Origin: Stutzerimonas azotifigens DSM 17556
Lineage (GTDB): Bacteria > Pseudomonadota > Gammaproteobacteria > Pseudomonadales > Pseudomonadaceae
Assembly (NCBI RefSeq): GCF_000425625.1
Contig: NZ_AUDU01000017.1
Coordinates: 62,001 to 126,000, forward strand
Length of the DNA: 64,000 nt
Direction: 5' to 3'
Positions 26,691 to 35,861 of this stretch are shown here, one piece after another. Both the position numbers and the translations under genes were made by a program. Within the stretch, counting starts at the first letter, position 1, and every line of letters starts with the position of its first letter. The notes under the pieces are model-generated. The model was not told the DNA's origin. It was given only the letters and a program-made list of their open reading frames with translations, and made no database searches.

Positions 26691-27467
26691 CTAGCGTTTT
26701 GACAACGGCCCCATGATGCCATTCAACGCCTCGGGACGAGGCGCGCCCTGATGCTGCTGCAGACGCCCTTGCTCATCCAGGTAATAGATAGCCGGGGTCG
26801 CCGAGGCGCCCATTTCGCCCATCAGGATGAGGTTCGCCTCAAGCTGTTCATTCAACTCGGGCGCGATACGCTCGATGGGTTTGAGCGCGCTGGCCTTGCC
26901 CGCGGCCTCGTGCTCATTGAGAGCCGCTTCAGGGTCTTTCGCGGCCAACAGCGCAGCGGATTTGCCTGCGCTGTCCGGGCGCAACATGCCGACCATGACG
27001 TGACGGAGCTGAACGTCGCCTGCTTCGACCCAGGGCCGTGCCTGTTTCCAGAACATGTTGCAGAACGGGCAGTTCGGGTCGGAAAACATGTAGATCACCC
27101 GTGGCGCCTCAGCCGCGCCGTCAGCAATCCAGGTGCTGCTTTCGAGCCGCTGCCACATCTCGCTGCTCATCGGCTCATACACCAGCTTTTCCAGCGGTGC
27201 CTTGGTCAGGTCTTCGCCAGCGGCGTCCAGCAAACTGCCGATCACGACATGATCACCGTCCGGTGTCAGATACAGCGCAATGCCTTGTCCGTTGTAACGC
27301 GCCGCGTAGCCCTTTAATCCGCCCGGCGCGTCGAAACTGCCGACCACTTTGGCTCCGCGCGCTTCAATGGCCTGAACCGCGGGAGGCAGCGCTTCGGCCA
27401 GCGCCCAGGGCGTCGGCAGTAAGGCGAGCGTTGAGATAAAAAACGAAAGTGAACGTACCGGTTTCAT
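26691..27467 (-). CDS. dsbG: DsbG-like thiol:disulfide isomerase/reductase
   Basis: A 258-residue exported protein: signal peptide to about residue 25, an N-terminal dimerisation region, then a thioredoxin fold with the redox centre SDPNCPFCNMFWKQA near residue 131 and the cis-proline loop ASATPAIYY. DsbG keeps single periplasmic cysteines reduced and draws electrons from DsbD, which is encoded in the same operon. Its ATG overlaps the end of the preceding TlpA-like gene by four bases. Confidence 0.92.
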   Translation of the reverse strand: MKPVRSLSFFISTLALLPTPWALAEALPPAVQAIEARGAKVVGSFDAPGGLKGYAARYNGQGIALYLTPDGDHVVIGSLLDAAGEDLTKAPLEKLVYEPMSSEMWQRLESSTWIADGAAEAPRVIYMFSDPNCPFCNMFWKQARPWVEAGDVQLRHVMVGMLRPDSAGKSAALLAAKDPEAALNEHEAAGKASALKPIERIAPELNEQLEANLILMGEMGASATPAIYYLDEQGRLQQHQGAPRPEALNGIMGPLSKR

Positions 27468-28279
27468 GGCTGGGTTTTAACCTCTAGTTGCTCAAGGGCG
27501 CGCGCCAGGCTGGCACGGGACAGCTCGCCGAGGTGGCTGCCAACCTGGCGTCCCTCGGCGTCATAAAAAAGCGTGGTGGGCAGCGACGCAGACCCTACGT
27601 GCTGGCCCAGACGACCGCCGGTATCGAGCAGGACGTTTTCCAGGCCGAGCCCTTCGCCGTCGAGGAAGTCGGCAATCAATCGCTCGCCCTCGCCCTGGTT
27701 GACGAACAGAAAGGTCACGTCGGTGTTGTCTTGTTGCGCCTGCGCAAGGACTGGCATTTCTCGTCTGCAAGGAGGGCACCAGGTGGCCCACAGGTTGACT
27801 ACTAGGGGCTTGCCAACGTAATCCTGCAAGGCGACGGGTTTACCCTGGTTGTCCCGCAGGCCCATCTCAGGCAGTCGCGTGCCCTGCTCGAACGCGTGCA
27901 ACGCAAAGGTCCCGAACCCCCAGCTGAGCACACCCACCAGCACCGCTGCGCCCAGCGGTCGGCGCAGCCCGCTGTCGCGCCAGGCCAGCAAGGAACCCAA
28001 CAGAACGGCCACCACCAAGCCCGGCCAGGCAATGAAACCGCCGTCACGTATGTCGATCACGCGCCAGGGCTCATCTCGGAAATGCTCGACGTACACCAGC
28101 ACGAAGGCCAGCCGCGCGACCAGTAGCGCCACCAGCAGCAGCCTGAAGAGCTGTTGTTCCGGATTCCGCTCGCTGCGCCGCCCAACCCACCAGCCGGTCA
28201 GCATCGCTATAAACAGGCTCACCAGCATCAGCACATGTGGGACGGCAAGTGCCAGTGGCCCCAGGTTGATCGTCAGCAT
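27464..28279 (-). CDS. Lgt-like membrane domain fused to TlpA/ResA thioredoxin
   Basis: About 271 residues. The first 125 form four or so membrane helices reminiscent of the prolipoprotein diacylglyceryl transferase fold (LALAVPHVLMLVSLFIAM). The rest is a periplasmic TlpA-type thioredoxin with WATWCPPCRREMP and the cis-proline SLPTTLFYD. It probably takes electrons from DsbD and passes them to DsbG or a cytochrome maturation target (inference). The ATG at 28279 overlaps the dsbD stop as TGATG and has GGAG 8 bases upstream; a start at 28306 is also open. Confidence 0.87.
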   Translation of the reverse strand: MLTINLGPLALAVPHVLMLVSLFIAMLTGWWVGRRSERNPEQQLFRLLLVALLVARLAFVLVYVEHFRDEPWRVIDIRDGGFIAWPGLVVAVLLGSLLAWRDSGLRRPLGAAVLVGVLSWGFGTFALHAFEQGTRLPEMGLRDNQGKPVALQDYVGKPLVVNLWATWCPPCRREMPVLAQAQQDNTDVTFLFVNQGEGERLIADFLDGEGLGLENVLLDTGGRLGQHVGSASLPTTLFYDAEGRQVGSHLGELSRASLARALEQLEVKTQP

Positions 28280-30024
28280 CAGCCACGCTCCATAGTCTGG
28301 TTCCATCTGTTCAGAAATTGATTCGCATCGACCTCGCCAGTGATGCGCTGGGTACGTCGCTCTTCCCCGTCCGGGCCGATGAAGAGCAGCGTCGGCGGCC
28401 CCATGACCTGATAGCGGTTCAGCAGCTCACGACTGGCGGGATCGGTCTGCGTCACGTCCGGCCGCAGAATCCGCACGCCAGTTAGCGCCGCCTGCACCTG
28501 CGCGTCGCCGAACACCTCCTTTTCCATGACCTTGCAGGACACGCACCAGTCGGCGTAGTAGTCCACCAGCACCCACTGGCCCGCGGCCCTGGCGGCAGCC
28601 AGCTCACGATCAAGGTCGGCCGGCTCGCTGAAGCCGACAAATACGTGTGCAGGCTCTGCACCTTGCGAGGACGCAACGCTGCCCGTGAATACACCGAGCG
28701 GCCGCAAGACGTCCTGTGCGCCGCCAGCCGCTCCGAGCAGCAACGCTACGCCCCATATACCAGCCAGCGACGCCACCGCGCGGCTGAGCGCCTGATGCCG
28801 CACCAGTTCCCGCGACAGGTGCAACAGCCCGCTGGCGCCCACGACCAGAAGCGCGCCCCACAGCCCTACCCAGAGTGGGTCGGACAACAGCGGACGCAGC
28901 ACGTAGAGGGCGGCGACCAGAAACAGGAAACCGAAGGACACCTTGACGCGATCCATCCACGGCCCAGGCTTGGGCAGGAAGCGATTGCCCACTGTCACCA
29001 GCAGCACCAACGGCGTACCGATCCCCAGGCCCAGCGCGAACAACACCAGGCCACCGTTCAGGGCGTCGCCGCTTTGGGCGATGTACAGCAGCGCCGCGGC
29101 CAGCGGTGCGGTCATGCAAGGGCCCACCAGCAGCCCGGACAACACACCCAACGCGCTGGCCCCGGCGAGGCTGCCGCCCCGGCGCTGGCGGCCGGCCTGC
29201 TCCAGCCGATCACGCAGGCCGGCCGGCAGTTGCAGCTCGAAGAAGCCGAACATGGGCAGCGACAGGAGCACGAACAGGCCAGCGAAGCTTGCGATCAGCC
29301 ACGGCTGCATCAGCCATCCCTGCAGATTCGCACCCAGTAGCGCCGCCACCACCCCAAGGGCGGCGTAGACCAGCGCCATGCTGAATACATAGGCGCCAGC
29401 CAGGGCCATGCCGCGGCGAGGCCCGGCCTGGCTACCCACCACGATGCCGGCCAGGATAGGCAGCATCGGCAGCGAACAGGGCGCAAAGGCAAGCAGCAGG
29501 CCGAGTCCGAAGAAGATCAGCAGGCTCCAGCCCAGCGACTGCTGCTGTAGCCCGCTGGCCAAGGCCTGGTCGTCGGCCTGAACCGGCGTGGACGGAGGCG
29601 TGCTGCTGCCGCCCAGGTCTACCGTGCGGGTTTGCGGCGGATAGCACAGGCCGGCATCGGCGCAGCCTTGCCAGCCGAGTTCAAGCGACGCGATATTCGC
29701 ATCGGGGAGCTGCACTTCCAGGCTGTCGCGATAGATTCGCGAATCACCAAAATACTCGTCATGGTAGGGCTCGCCAGGCGGCAACTGGGGCTCGGTCCCC
29801 GGTGCCAGCCCTGCGAATCGTAGGCGCTCCTGGTAGAGGTAATAGCCGGGCGCAATGTCCCAGCGCAGCACGACTCCGCCAGCGTCAGGCTGCTCGACGT
29901 GCAGCGTGAACGCTTCGTCCACGGGCAGAAAGTCCTGCTGCTTCTGACCGAAGGTGAACGGCGAAGCGTTCGCCAGCTGCACGGACCATAGGCAGCAGGC
30001 CAGAAAGATAAAAAGCGCTCGCAT
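28279..30024 (-). CDS. dsbD: DsbD, transmembrane electron conduit
   Basis: A 581-residue protein with the full DsbD plan: signal peptide, an N-terminal immunoglobulin-like alpha domain with the cysteine pair in GCADAGLCYPP near residue 120, eight membrane helices with FAPCSLPMLPIL and VGPCMTAPLAAA, and a C-terminal thioredoxin domain with YADWCVSCKVMEKEVF. It moves reductant from cytoplasmic thioredoxin to the periplasm. It is the first gene of the minus-strand operon and is divergent from the response regulator. The ATG at 30024 is preferred over a GTG at 30033. Confidence 0.94.
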   Translation of the reverse strand: MRALFIFLACCLWSVQLANASPFTFGQKQQDFLPVDEAFTLHVEQPDAGGVVLRWDIAPGYYLYQERLRFAGLAPGTEPQLPPGEPYHDEYFGDSRIYRDSLEVQLPDANIASLELGWQGCADAGLCYPPQTRTVDLGGSSTPPSTPVQADDQALASGLQQQSLGWSLLIFFGLGLLLAFAPCSLPMLPILAGIVVGSQAGPRRGMALAGAYVFSMALVYAALGVVAALLGANLQGWLMQPWLIASFAGLFVLLSLPMFGFFELQLPAGLRDRLEQAGRQRRGGSLAGASALGVLSGLLVGPCMTAPLAAALLYIAQSGDALNGGLVLFALGLGIGTPLVLLVTVGNRFLPKPGPWMDRVKVSFGFLFLVAALYVLRPLLSDPLWVGLWGALLVVGASGLLHLSRELVRHQALSRAVASLAGIWGVALLLGAAGGAQDVLRPLGVFTGSVASSQGAEPAHVFVGFSEPADLDRELAAARAAGQWVLVDYYADWCVSCKVMEKEVFGDAQVQAALTGVRILRPDVTQTDPASRELLNRYQVMGPPTLLFIGPDGEERRTQRITGEVDANQFLNRWNQTMERG

Positions 30025-30071
30025 GCACAACACCCGATTACCCGATTCGACGGCGAGCTTGCCGACTCGGG

Positions 30072-30088
30072 ATTAAGAGGCGATTAAC
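30072..30088 (-). promoter_or_regulatory. Direct-repeat operator facing dsbD
   Basis: On the minus strand this is GTTAAT-CGCCT-CTTAAT, two hexamers with an 11-base period. This is the layout bound by OmpR-family regulators of the PmrA/QseB type ((C/G)TTAAT-N5-(C/G)TTAAT). It sits 48 bases upstream of the dsbD ATG. Confidence 0.65.
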
Positions 30089-30155
30089 GAGGCTGCCCGG
30101 ACACAACCTGTAAGGCCGAGCGACGTTGAGGCGCGAGCAACTCGGCGTACCATCT

Positions 30156-30172
30156 GCTAACGCGCCGTTAAT
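30156..30172 (+). promoter_or_regulatory. Direct-repeat operator facing the response regulator gene
   Basis: GCTAAC-GCGCC-GTTAAT has the same 6-5-6 layout as the site at 30072-30088 but points the other way, 43 bases before the regulator ATG. A GATACT -10-like element follows at 30182-30187. The sites suggest the regulator controls both its own operon and dsbD. Confidence 0.55.
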
Positions 30173-30215
30173 CCAGGCGGACGATACTGACTGCTACCTA
30201 TCAAGCGATTCCCAC

Positions 30216-30911
30216 ATGCACGTACTGCTGACAGAAGACAACGCACTGATCGCCAGTGGCATCGTCGCCGGGCTCGAAGCCCAGGGCTTCAGCGTGGCCC
30301 ATGCCGCTACGGCCGGGCAGGCCGACTCGCTGCTGCGCACAGCCAGCTTCGACCTGATGATTCTCGATCTGGGTCTGCCTGACGAAGACGGCCTGCGCTT
30401 TCTGCAGCGCCTGCGCCGCCGCGGCCTCGAGCTGCCTGTGCTGATCCTGACCGCCCGGGATGCGGTAACCGAGCGGGTCTCCGGGCTTCAGGCGGGCGCT
30501 GACGACTACCTCGTCAAACCCTTCGACCTGCGTGAGCTCGCCGCCCGCCTGCATGCCCTGCTGCGCCGCGCTGCCGGTCGGGCGACACAGATGATCGAAC
30601 ACGGCCCGCTGAGCTACGATCCCGCCGCCTGTGCGGCGTTCATGGCAGGCGAACCCGTGGACCTGTCGCGCCGTGAACAGGCGCTGCTCCAGGCGCTACT
30701 GCAGAATCCCGGCCGCGTGCTATCGGCCGAGCAGCTCAAGGACGCCGTGTACGGACTGGGCGATGACGTTGAAAGCAACGCCCTGAATGTCCATATCCAC
30801 CATCTCAGGCGCAAGCTGGGTAACGGCATCGTCGAAACCGTCAGGGGGATCGGTTATCGCCTGGGCCCTGCCGGCCATGCGTCGGCTCCCACCGAGGCAC
30901 CCAACCCATGA
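30216..30911 (+). CDS. OmpR-family response regulator
   Basis: A 231-residue regulator with a receiver domain (acidic pocket LTEDN, phospho-acceptor Asp in LMILDLGLPDEDG near residue 51, TARD, and the lysine in YLVKPFD) and a winged-helix DNA-binding domain ending NVHIHHLRRKLGNGIVETVRGIGYRL. It resembles QseB/PmrA/TctD types and the PA2479 position next to dsbD2. The start is the ATG at 30216; the thirty open codons before it lie over the operator. Its stop overlaps the kinase start (ATGA). Confidence 0.92.
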   Translation: MHVLLTEDNALIASGIVAGLEAQGFSVAHAATAGQADSLLRTASFDLMILDLGLPDEDGLRFLQRLRRRGLELPVLILTARDAVTERVSGLQAGADDYLVKPFDLRELAARLHALLRRAAGRATQMIEHGPLSYDPAACAAFMAGEPVDLSRREQALLQALLQNPGRVLSAEQLKDAVYGLGDDVESNALNVHIHHLRRKLGNGIVETVRGIGYRLGPAGHASAPTEAPNP

Positions 30912-32236
30912 GCTTGCGCCTGCGCCTGACCCTCACCCTTGGCTCGGCCTTCGTGCTGCTCTGGGCGCTGGCCGCGACCTGGATGCTCTTCGATGTTCGC
31001 AATCAGTTGATGCAGTCCCTCGATCAGCGCCTTGCTGCGTCGGCGCGGATGGTCGCGGGTCTGCTGGTGCAATTGCCGCAACCGCAACTGGGCGAAGGCA
31101 CCCGTCTGAGCGCCGAACAACTGGGCATCGAGAACGGCCTGGCCTGCCAGATCAGCTCTCTACGGGGTGAAATCCTGGCGCGCAGCCATGCGACGCCAGA
31201 CAGTGCCCTCGACGCTCAGCGCACCGGATTTCACGACCAGATGATCGGCGATACCGCCTGGCGTAGCTTCACCTTCATCCAGAACGGCATGCGCATCACC
31301 ACGGCCGATCGCCTTGACGAGCGCAGCGCACTCCAGCGTTCGGTGCTCCTGGCCGCGGCGCTGCCGGTTTTCGTCGCGTTGCTGGGCAGCCTGATCGTGT
31401 TGTGGATCGGAATCGGCAACGGCCTTGCGCCGCTCAGACGAATACGCATGGCCCTGGCGCAACGCAGCGCCGATTCAGTGGAGCCGTTGCACATCGAACG
31501 GCTGCCGCGAGAGCTGACGCCCCTGGTCGAAACCCAGAACCAGCTGTTCGCGCGGATCGCGCACATGCTCGAACGCGAACGCCGGCTGACCGATGACGCC
31601 GCCCATGAACTGCGCAGCCCGCTGACCGCCATCAAGACCCACCTGCAGGTGGCGGCCATGACCGAGGGCGATACCGCGAAACGGGCATTGGCCCAGGCCG
31701 AGGTCGGCACGGATCGTCTGCACCGGATCCTCGAACAGCTGCTCATGCTGGCGCGAGTGGAAGGCCGCGTGTCCTTTGATGACGGGCTCAGTTGCACGGC
31801 GCTCGAAGTCGCGCAACTGGCGATCGCTGACGCCAGCCAGCAGCCTGGGCCGCACATCGAGCTGTGCGGGGCGCAAGAGGTCTCCCTTCGCCCACTGGCG
31901 ATGCCGCCCACCCTGGCGGTCGCGGCATTGCGCAACCTGCTCGACAATGCCCGCCGCCATACCCAGGACGGCACGACCATCCGCTTGACGATCTCCCAGC
32001 TGGATGAAAGCCGGGTTCGCTTCAGCGTGCAGGATCACGGCTCGGCCATCCCGCCGGAAATGCTCGAGCGTCTGACGGAGCGCTTCTGGCGCAGCGGCGA
32101 AGGTGAAGGCAGTGGTCTGGGCCTGTCCATTGTCAAGGCGATCGCCGAGCGCTGTGCCTGCGATCTGCGTTTCGTACCGCAGGCGGATGGTCTCGTCGTC
32201 GAGCTGGTGGTCAGCCTGCAGGCTCCCGCTCCCTGA
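30908..32236 (+). CDS. Sensor histidine kinase
   Basis: A 442-residue kinase with two membrane segments (about residues 10-30 and 150-172) around a periplasmic loop of some 120 residues, then HAMP, H-box TDDAAHELRSPLTAIKTHLQ (phospho-acceptor His near 235), N-box ALRNLLDNARRHT and G-box GEGSGLGLSIVKAIAERC. It pairs with the response regulator it overlaps. The signal sensed is unknown; the neighbouring dsb and cytochrome genes suggest a periplasmic redox or metal stress cue (inference). Confidence 0.93.
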   Translation: MSLRLRLTLTLGSAFVLLWALAATWMLFDVRNQLMQSLDQRLAASARMVAGLLVQLPQPQLGEGTRLSAEQLGIENGLACQISSLRGEILARSHATPDSALDAQRTGFHDQMIGDTAWRSFTFIQNGMRITTADRLDERSALQRSVLLAAALPVFVALLGSLIVLWIGIGNGLAPLRRIRMALAQRSADSVEPLHIERLPRELTPLVETQNQLFARIAHMLERERRLTDDAAHELRSPLTAIKTHLQVAAMTEGDTAKRALAQAEVGTDRLHRILEQLLMLARVEGRVSFDDGLSCTALEVAQLAIADASQQPGPHIELCGAQEVSLRPLAMPPTLAVAALRNLLDNARRHTQDGTTIRLTISQLDESRVRFSVQDHGSAIPPEMLERLTERFWRSGEGEGSGLGLSIVKAIAERCACDLRFVPQADGLVVELVVSLQAPAP

Positions 32237-32325
32237 TGACGGCATCTCGATAGCCTGAACGTCCAGCCACGCACACCGTCCGAATAGTTGACTGAGCAAT
32301 CCGTTAACCATCGTCGGAGGTGGCA

Positions 32326-33714
32326 ATGCTTGTTTTCGAACCTTTTTATACAGACGGCCTGGCGCAGATTTCCTATCTGATCGGCGACAGCAAGGCCGCG
32401 GTAGCCGCGGTCATCGACCCCCGCCGCGACATCGATATCTACCTGCAAATGGCCAAGGCGCGAGGCCTGCGAATCGCCTACGCCATCGAAACACATATCC
32501 ATGCCGACTTCGTGTCCGGCGCCCAGGCGCTGGCGAAGCGCACCGGGGCACAGATCATCGGCGGTCGCGCGGATAACTACGAGTTCGAGCTTCGCCAGGT
32601 CAGCGGTGGCGAGACCATAGAGCTCGGGCAGGCCACGTTGCAAGTCATGCACACGCCCGGGCATACGCCAGAACACATCTCCCTGCAGCTGTTCGACGCC
32701 CAGCAGGGCGACCAGCCGATCGCGCTGTTTACCGGCGACACCCTGTTCAACCTGGACGTCGGGCGCCCCGACCTGCTGGGCGAAGGCAGTGAACGAAAAC
32801 TCGCCGGCGCGCTGTACCACACACTTTTCGATCACTACCTGCCCCTTGGCGACCGGATCGAAATCTACCCCTGCCACGGCGCCGGCTCGGCCTGCGGCAA
32901 ATCCATCGGCGACCGACGCCACTCCACGCTCGGCAGCGAGCGTCTCTTCAACCCCGCGTTGCGCGAGCAGCGGAGCGAGGACGAGTTTATCGATTGGCTA
33001 CTGGCGGACATGCCGGAACCACCCCGTCACTACGCGCGCCTGAAACAGCTGAACGTGCGTTCGGCCGTACAGATGGAGGGCGCTTCCCTACCACCGCCAC
33101 TCGCGCCGTCCGAGTTCGAGACACTGGCGGCGCGCGGCATGCAGGTCGTGGACGTCCGCTCGATCCTCGCGTTTGGCGGCGGGCACGTGCCCGGGGCGAT
33201 CAACATTGCCCTGCGCAACGAGTTCGTGAACTGGGCTGGCTGGATGCTCGACGACGCTCGCCCGATCCTGCTGGTGGGCGAATCGGCCGACGATGTTCAC
33301 CAGGCTGTCACCCAGCTCTACCGGATAGGCCTTGACGATATTCGCGGCTATCTACGCAACGGCATGACGGACTGGCAGAACGCGGCGCTACCGCTGAACA
33401 GGCTTCAGGAATGGACGGTTCATGAACTGAATGCACGTCGTGAAGCGCCCGATGTGCAGGTGCTGGATGTACGCAGCCCTCAAGAGGTCGCGGCGGGCCG
33501 GGTGCCTGGCGCTAGGCACATCTTCGTCGCGCACCTTGCTGACCGGCTCAACGAGCTGGATCCGGACAAGACCACCGCCACCTACTGCGGCTCCGGCTAT
33601 CGCGCCTCCATCGCCGCCAGCATCCTCAAGAAGGCCGGCTTTCGTGATGTGGCCAATGTTCCGGGCTCCTGGATGGCCTGGAAGGCGGCAAACCTGCCGG
33701 TCCAGGAAGGCTAA
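32326..33714 (+). CDS. Persulfide dioxygenase-like metallo-beta-lactamase fused to two rhodanese domains
   Basis: A 462-residue protein. Residues 1-235 form an ETHE1-like metallo-beta-lactamase domain with THIHADFVSGA, HTPGHTPEH, FTGDTLFNLDVGRPDL and YPCHGAGSACGK. Two rhodanese repeats follow. The first (VDVRSILAFGGGHVPGAINI) has LVGESADD where the catalytic Cys should be and is presumably inactive. The second has TYCGSGYRAS, with the Cys. The plan matches CstB-type enzymes that oxidise persulfide and move sulfane sulfur. The ATG at 32326 with GGAGG is chosen over the GTG at 32320. Confidence 0.92.
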   Translation: MLVFEPFYTDGLAQISYLIGDSKAAVAAVIDPRRDIDIYLQMAKARGLRIAYAIETHIHADFVSGAQALAKRTGAQIIGGRADNYEFELRQVSGGETIELGQATLQVMHTPGHTPEHISLQLFDAQQGDQPIALFTGDTLFNLDVGRPDLLGEGSERKLAGALYHTLFDHYLPLGDRIEIYPCHGAGSACGKSIGDRRHSTLGSERLFNPALREQRSEDEFIDWLLADMPEPPRHYARLKQLNVRSAVQMEGASLPPPLAPSEFETLAARGMQVVDVRSILAFGGGHVPGAINIALRNEFVNWAGWMLDDARPILLVGESADDVHQAVTQLYRIGLDDIRGYLRNGMTDWQNAALPLNRLQEWTVHELNARREAPDVQVLDVRSPQEVAAGRVPGARHIFVAHLADRLNELDPDKTTATYCGSGYRASIAASILKKAGFRDVANVPGSWMAWKAANLPVQEG

Positions 33715-33769
33715 CGTCTTATCCGGTCGCGCGGCGCAGGTGTCTGGCTTGCTACCTGCGGGCGCGCGA

Positions 33770-34552
33770 TCAGAAGGCGACTTGAAGCAACAAAGCCGAC
33801 GCGGCAACAGCCGCTACCAACCCGAAGCCTCGCTGCAGCACGCGCCCGTCCAGGCGAGATGAAACCGTGCGGCCGGCAAACATCCCCAGCACCGCACCGG
33901 CCGAAAACGGCAGCGCCACTGCCCACTGAATGCCACCCGTCAGCGCGGCGGACAACACGCCGCTGACCGACACCAGGCCGATGACCGCTAACGACGTGGC
34001 GGCAATCGAACGCATCGGCAGATCACTGAAGCGACTGAGCGCCGGAACCAGCACGAACCCGCCGCCGACCCCCAGCAAGCCGGAGAGAAAACCCGCCAGG
34101 GTACCGGACGCGGCGACGGTCGCTGCACAGCGTGAGGTCCAGTGAAAACGGCCCGTCTGCGGGTTCAGCCGACAGGGCACGGCTCTCGGGTTCGAGTCAT
34201 CGTTCGGCGGGCGCCTGAATGCCCTGAAGGCAACCCAGAACATCACCAGCGCAAACACCACGGCAAGCACATCGTGCTCTACCCGCGCGGCCAGCCAGAC
34301 GCCGACGGGCGCGAGCAGCACACCGCAGCAGGCCATCAGGGCCGCCGCCTTGTACCGGACAATGCCGTCCCTCAAACCAATCACCGCCCCGACCCAGGCC
34401 GCGAGCCCGACCGCCATCAACCCGATGGGCGCGGCCTGATGCAGCTCGAGCCCGACCACGAAGATCAGCAACGGTACGGTGAGAATGCCGCCGCCGGCAC
34501 CGGTCAGCGCCAGGACGAGGCCGACCAATAGCCCGAGCCCGACCTCAACCAT
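33770..34552 (-). CDS. TauE/SafE (TSUP) family sulfite/sulfur anion exporter
   Basis: A 260-residue membrane protein with two TSUP repeats: GLVLALTGAGGGILTVPLLIF at the N-terminus and GFLSGLLGVGGGFVLVPALS in the middle. In persulfide-oxidation operons this type of protein is thought to export the sulfite formed by the dioxygenase. It is the last gene of the minus-strand operon bigR-YeeE-YeeE-tauE, 51 bases after the preceding gene. Confidence 0.9.
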   Translation of the reverse strand: MVEVGLGLLVGLVLALTGAGGGILTVPLLIFVVGLELHQAAPIGLMAVGLAAWVGAVIGLRDGIVRYKAAALMACCGVLLAPVGVWLAARVEHDVLAVVFALVMFWVAFRAFRRPPNDDSNPRAVPCRLNPQTGRFHWTSRCAATVAASGTLAGFLSGLLGVGGGFVLVPALSRFSDLPMRSIAATSLAVIGLVSVSGVLSAALTGGIQWAVALPFSAGAVLGMFAGRTVSSRLDGRVLQRGFGLVAAVAASALLLQVAF

Positions 34553-34603
34553 CGTTGCGCTCCGGAAGCCTTAGATCTTTCGATTTACAGCGACCGCAAC
34601 CTT

Positions 34604-35029
34604 TCACTGCGGCTTCCCTGAAAAGCGTGTCTGCATCTCGTAGAGCGCCATACCCGCCAACATGGCGAGGACAAAGATCAGCGGTTCGCTCCGACCACTC
34701 AAAAGCGTCGCGACCGCCGGACCCGGACAGTAGCCGGCCAGCCCCCATCCCGCTCCGAATGCCAGGCTGCCCAGCACAAGAGGGCGATCGATCCGGGTGG
34801 CGGTGGGCATTCGCATGACATCTCCCAGCACCGCCCGGGACCGTTTGGAGGCGAAATAGAACCCGACACTGCCGACCGCAATCGCACCGCCCATAACGAA
34901 CGCGAGCGAGGGGTCCCACGGACCGGCCAGATCGAGAAAGGCGATCACTTTGGACGGATTGGCCATCCCTGACAGGATCAGGCCGAGGCCGAAAATCAGC
35001 CCCGCTACAAAGGCGCTCAGCAATTTCAT
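34604..35029 (-). CDS. YeeE/YedE (DUF6691-type) half-channel, second subunit
   Basis: A 141-residue protein with four membrane helices. The family motif is [19 protein letters not shown], with a conserved cysteine, and [20 protein letters not shown] near the N-terminus. Pairs of such half-proteins (PmpA/PmpB) are thought to move sulfur-containing ions such as thiosulfate across the inner membrane. It lies 9 bases after its partner gene. Confidence 0.9.
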   Translation of the reverse strand: MKLLSAFVAGLIFGLGLILSGMANPSKVIAFLDLAGPWDPSLAFVMGGAIAVGSVGFYFASKRSRAVLGDVMRMPTATRIDRPLVLGSLAFGAGWGLAGYCPGPAVATLLSGRSEPLIFVLAMLAGMALYEMQTRFSGKPQ

Positions 35030-35038
35030 GGCAACTCC

Positions 35039-35470
35039 TCAGCCCAGCAGGTGGCGGATGACGAACACGGTCAGAAAGCCGCTGGCCATGAAGGCGGCCG
35101 TCGCGACCAGCGAGCGCGGCGACCGTCGCGACAACCCGCAGACGCCATGCCCGCTCGTACAACCGGAGCCATACCGCGTGCCGATCCCGACCAACACACC
35201 AGCCGCGATTAGCGTCAAGGTGCTCGCCTCTACGTCGATGTCTGGTTGCTCGAACGCGGCCTGAAACAGCACCGGCGCGATCACCAGCCCGGTAATGAAG
35301 GCAACACGCCAGAGCACATCGCCTTTGCCTGGCCGCATCAAGCCGCCGATCACGCCGCTAATGCCCGCGATTCTTCCGCTCAACAGAATAAACAAGGTCG
35401 CAGCAAGACCGATCAGCGCGCCCCCGGCGAGCGAGGACCACGGTGTGAAATGTACCCAGTCAATCGTCAT
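35039..35470 (-). CDS. YeeE/YedE half-channel, first subunit
   Basis: A 143-residue membrane protein. [21 protein letters not shown] carries the conserved cysteines of the YeeE family, and [17 protein letters not shown] lies near the N-terminus. It is the partner of the downstream 141-residue half. Its ATG overlaps the end of the bigR-like gene by four bases, tying the channel to persulfide-responsive control. Confidence 0.9.
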   Translation of the reverse strand: MTIDWVHFTPWSSLAGGALIGLAATLFILLSGRIAGISGVIGGLMRPGKGDVLWRVAFITGLVIAPVLFQAAFEQPDIDVEASTLTLIAAGVLVGIGTRYGSGCTSGHGVCGLSRRSPRSLVATAAFMASGFLTVFVIRHLLG

Positions 35471-35796
35471 GTCGAGGGTTCCTCGCGTTCGGGATGCTGA
35501 CAGTAAAGCCGGTAGAGCACCTGCATAACCTCCATCGCTTGTTGGCTGGCGATGCTGTAATGCACTTGCTTGCCCTCGCGTCGGGTGCTGACCAAGCCGT
35601 TATGGCGCAGCACCGTGAGCTGCTGCGACAGGGTCGGCTGCACAATGCCCGTCGCATTGGCGAGGTCACCCACGCAGTGCTCACCCTGGGTCAGCTGGCA
35701 GAGCAACAGCAGGCGGTCAGGGTTGCCGAGCACTTTCAGCAAGCCGCAGGCGTCCGCAGCACTGCGACGAAGCGTTTCGATATCGAGATCTGCCAT
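35467..35796 (-). CDS. bigR: BigR/SqrR-type ArsR-family persulfide-responsive repressor
   Basis: A 109-residue ArsR/SmtB winged helix ([20 protein letters not shown], then [24 protein letters not shown]). It lacks the ELCVCDL metal motif; instead it has a Cys in the LLLLCQL helix and another near the C-terminus ([10 protein letters not shown]), the spacing known for BigR/SqrR proteins that form a di- or tetrasulfide bridge when exposed to persulfide. It should repress the adjoining divergent operons. The start is the ATG at 35796; an ATG nine bases upstream is possible. Confidence 0.88.
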   Translation of the reverse strand: MADLDIETLRRSAADACGLLKVLGNPDRLLLLCQLTQGEHCVGDLANATGIVQPTLSQQLTVLRHNGLVSTRREGKQVHYSIASQQAMEVMQVLYRLYCQHPEREEPST

Positions 35797-35829
35797 GTGG
35801 GCCATTTTGTTCAGGTGGGTCAGGTGGAT

Positions 35830-35857
35830 TTGACAATACGATTTATCAATATATATT
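35830..35857 (+). promoter_or_regulatory. Promoter of the DUF2892-persulfide dioxygenase operon
   Basis: TTGACA (35830-35835) and TATATT (35852-35857), 16 bases apart. The promoter lies face to face with the bigR promoter on the other strand, so one bound repressor could block both. Confidence 0.7.
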
Positions 35858-35861
35858 TCAA
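35833..35861 (-). promoter_or_regulatory. Promoter of the bigR-YeeE-TSUP operon
   Basis: On the minus strand TTGAAA (fwd 35856-35861) and TATTGT (fwd 35833-35838) are 17 bases apart. Transcription would start near 35826, giving a leader of about 30 bases. Confidence 0.65.

Noticed and set aside
34185..34200. GGTTCGAGTC, resembling a tRNA T-arm
   Set aside because: It lies inside the TSUP gene and no acceptor, D or anticodon stems surround it.
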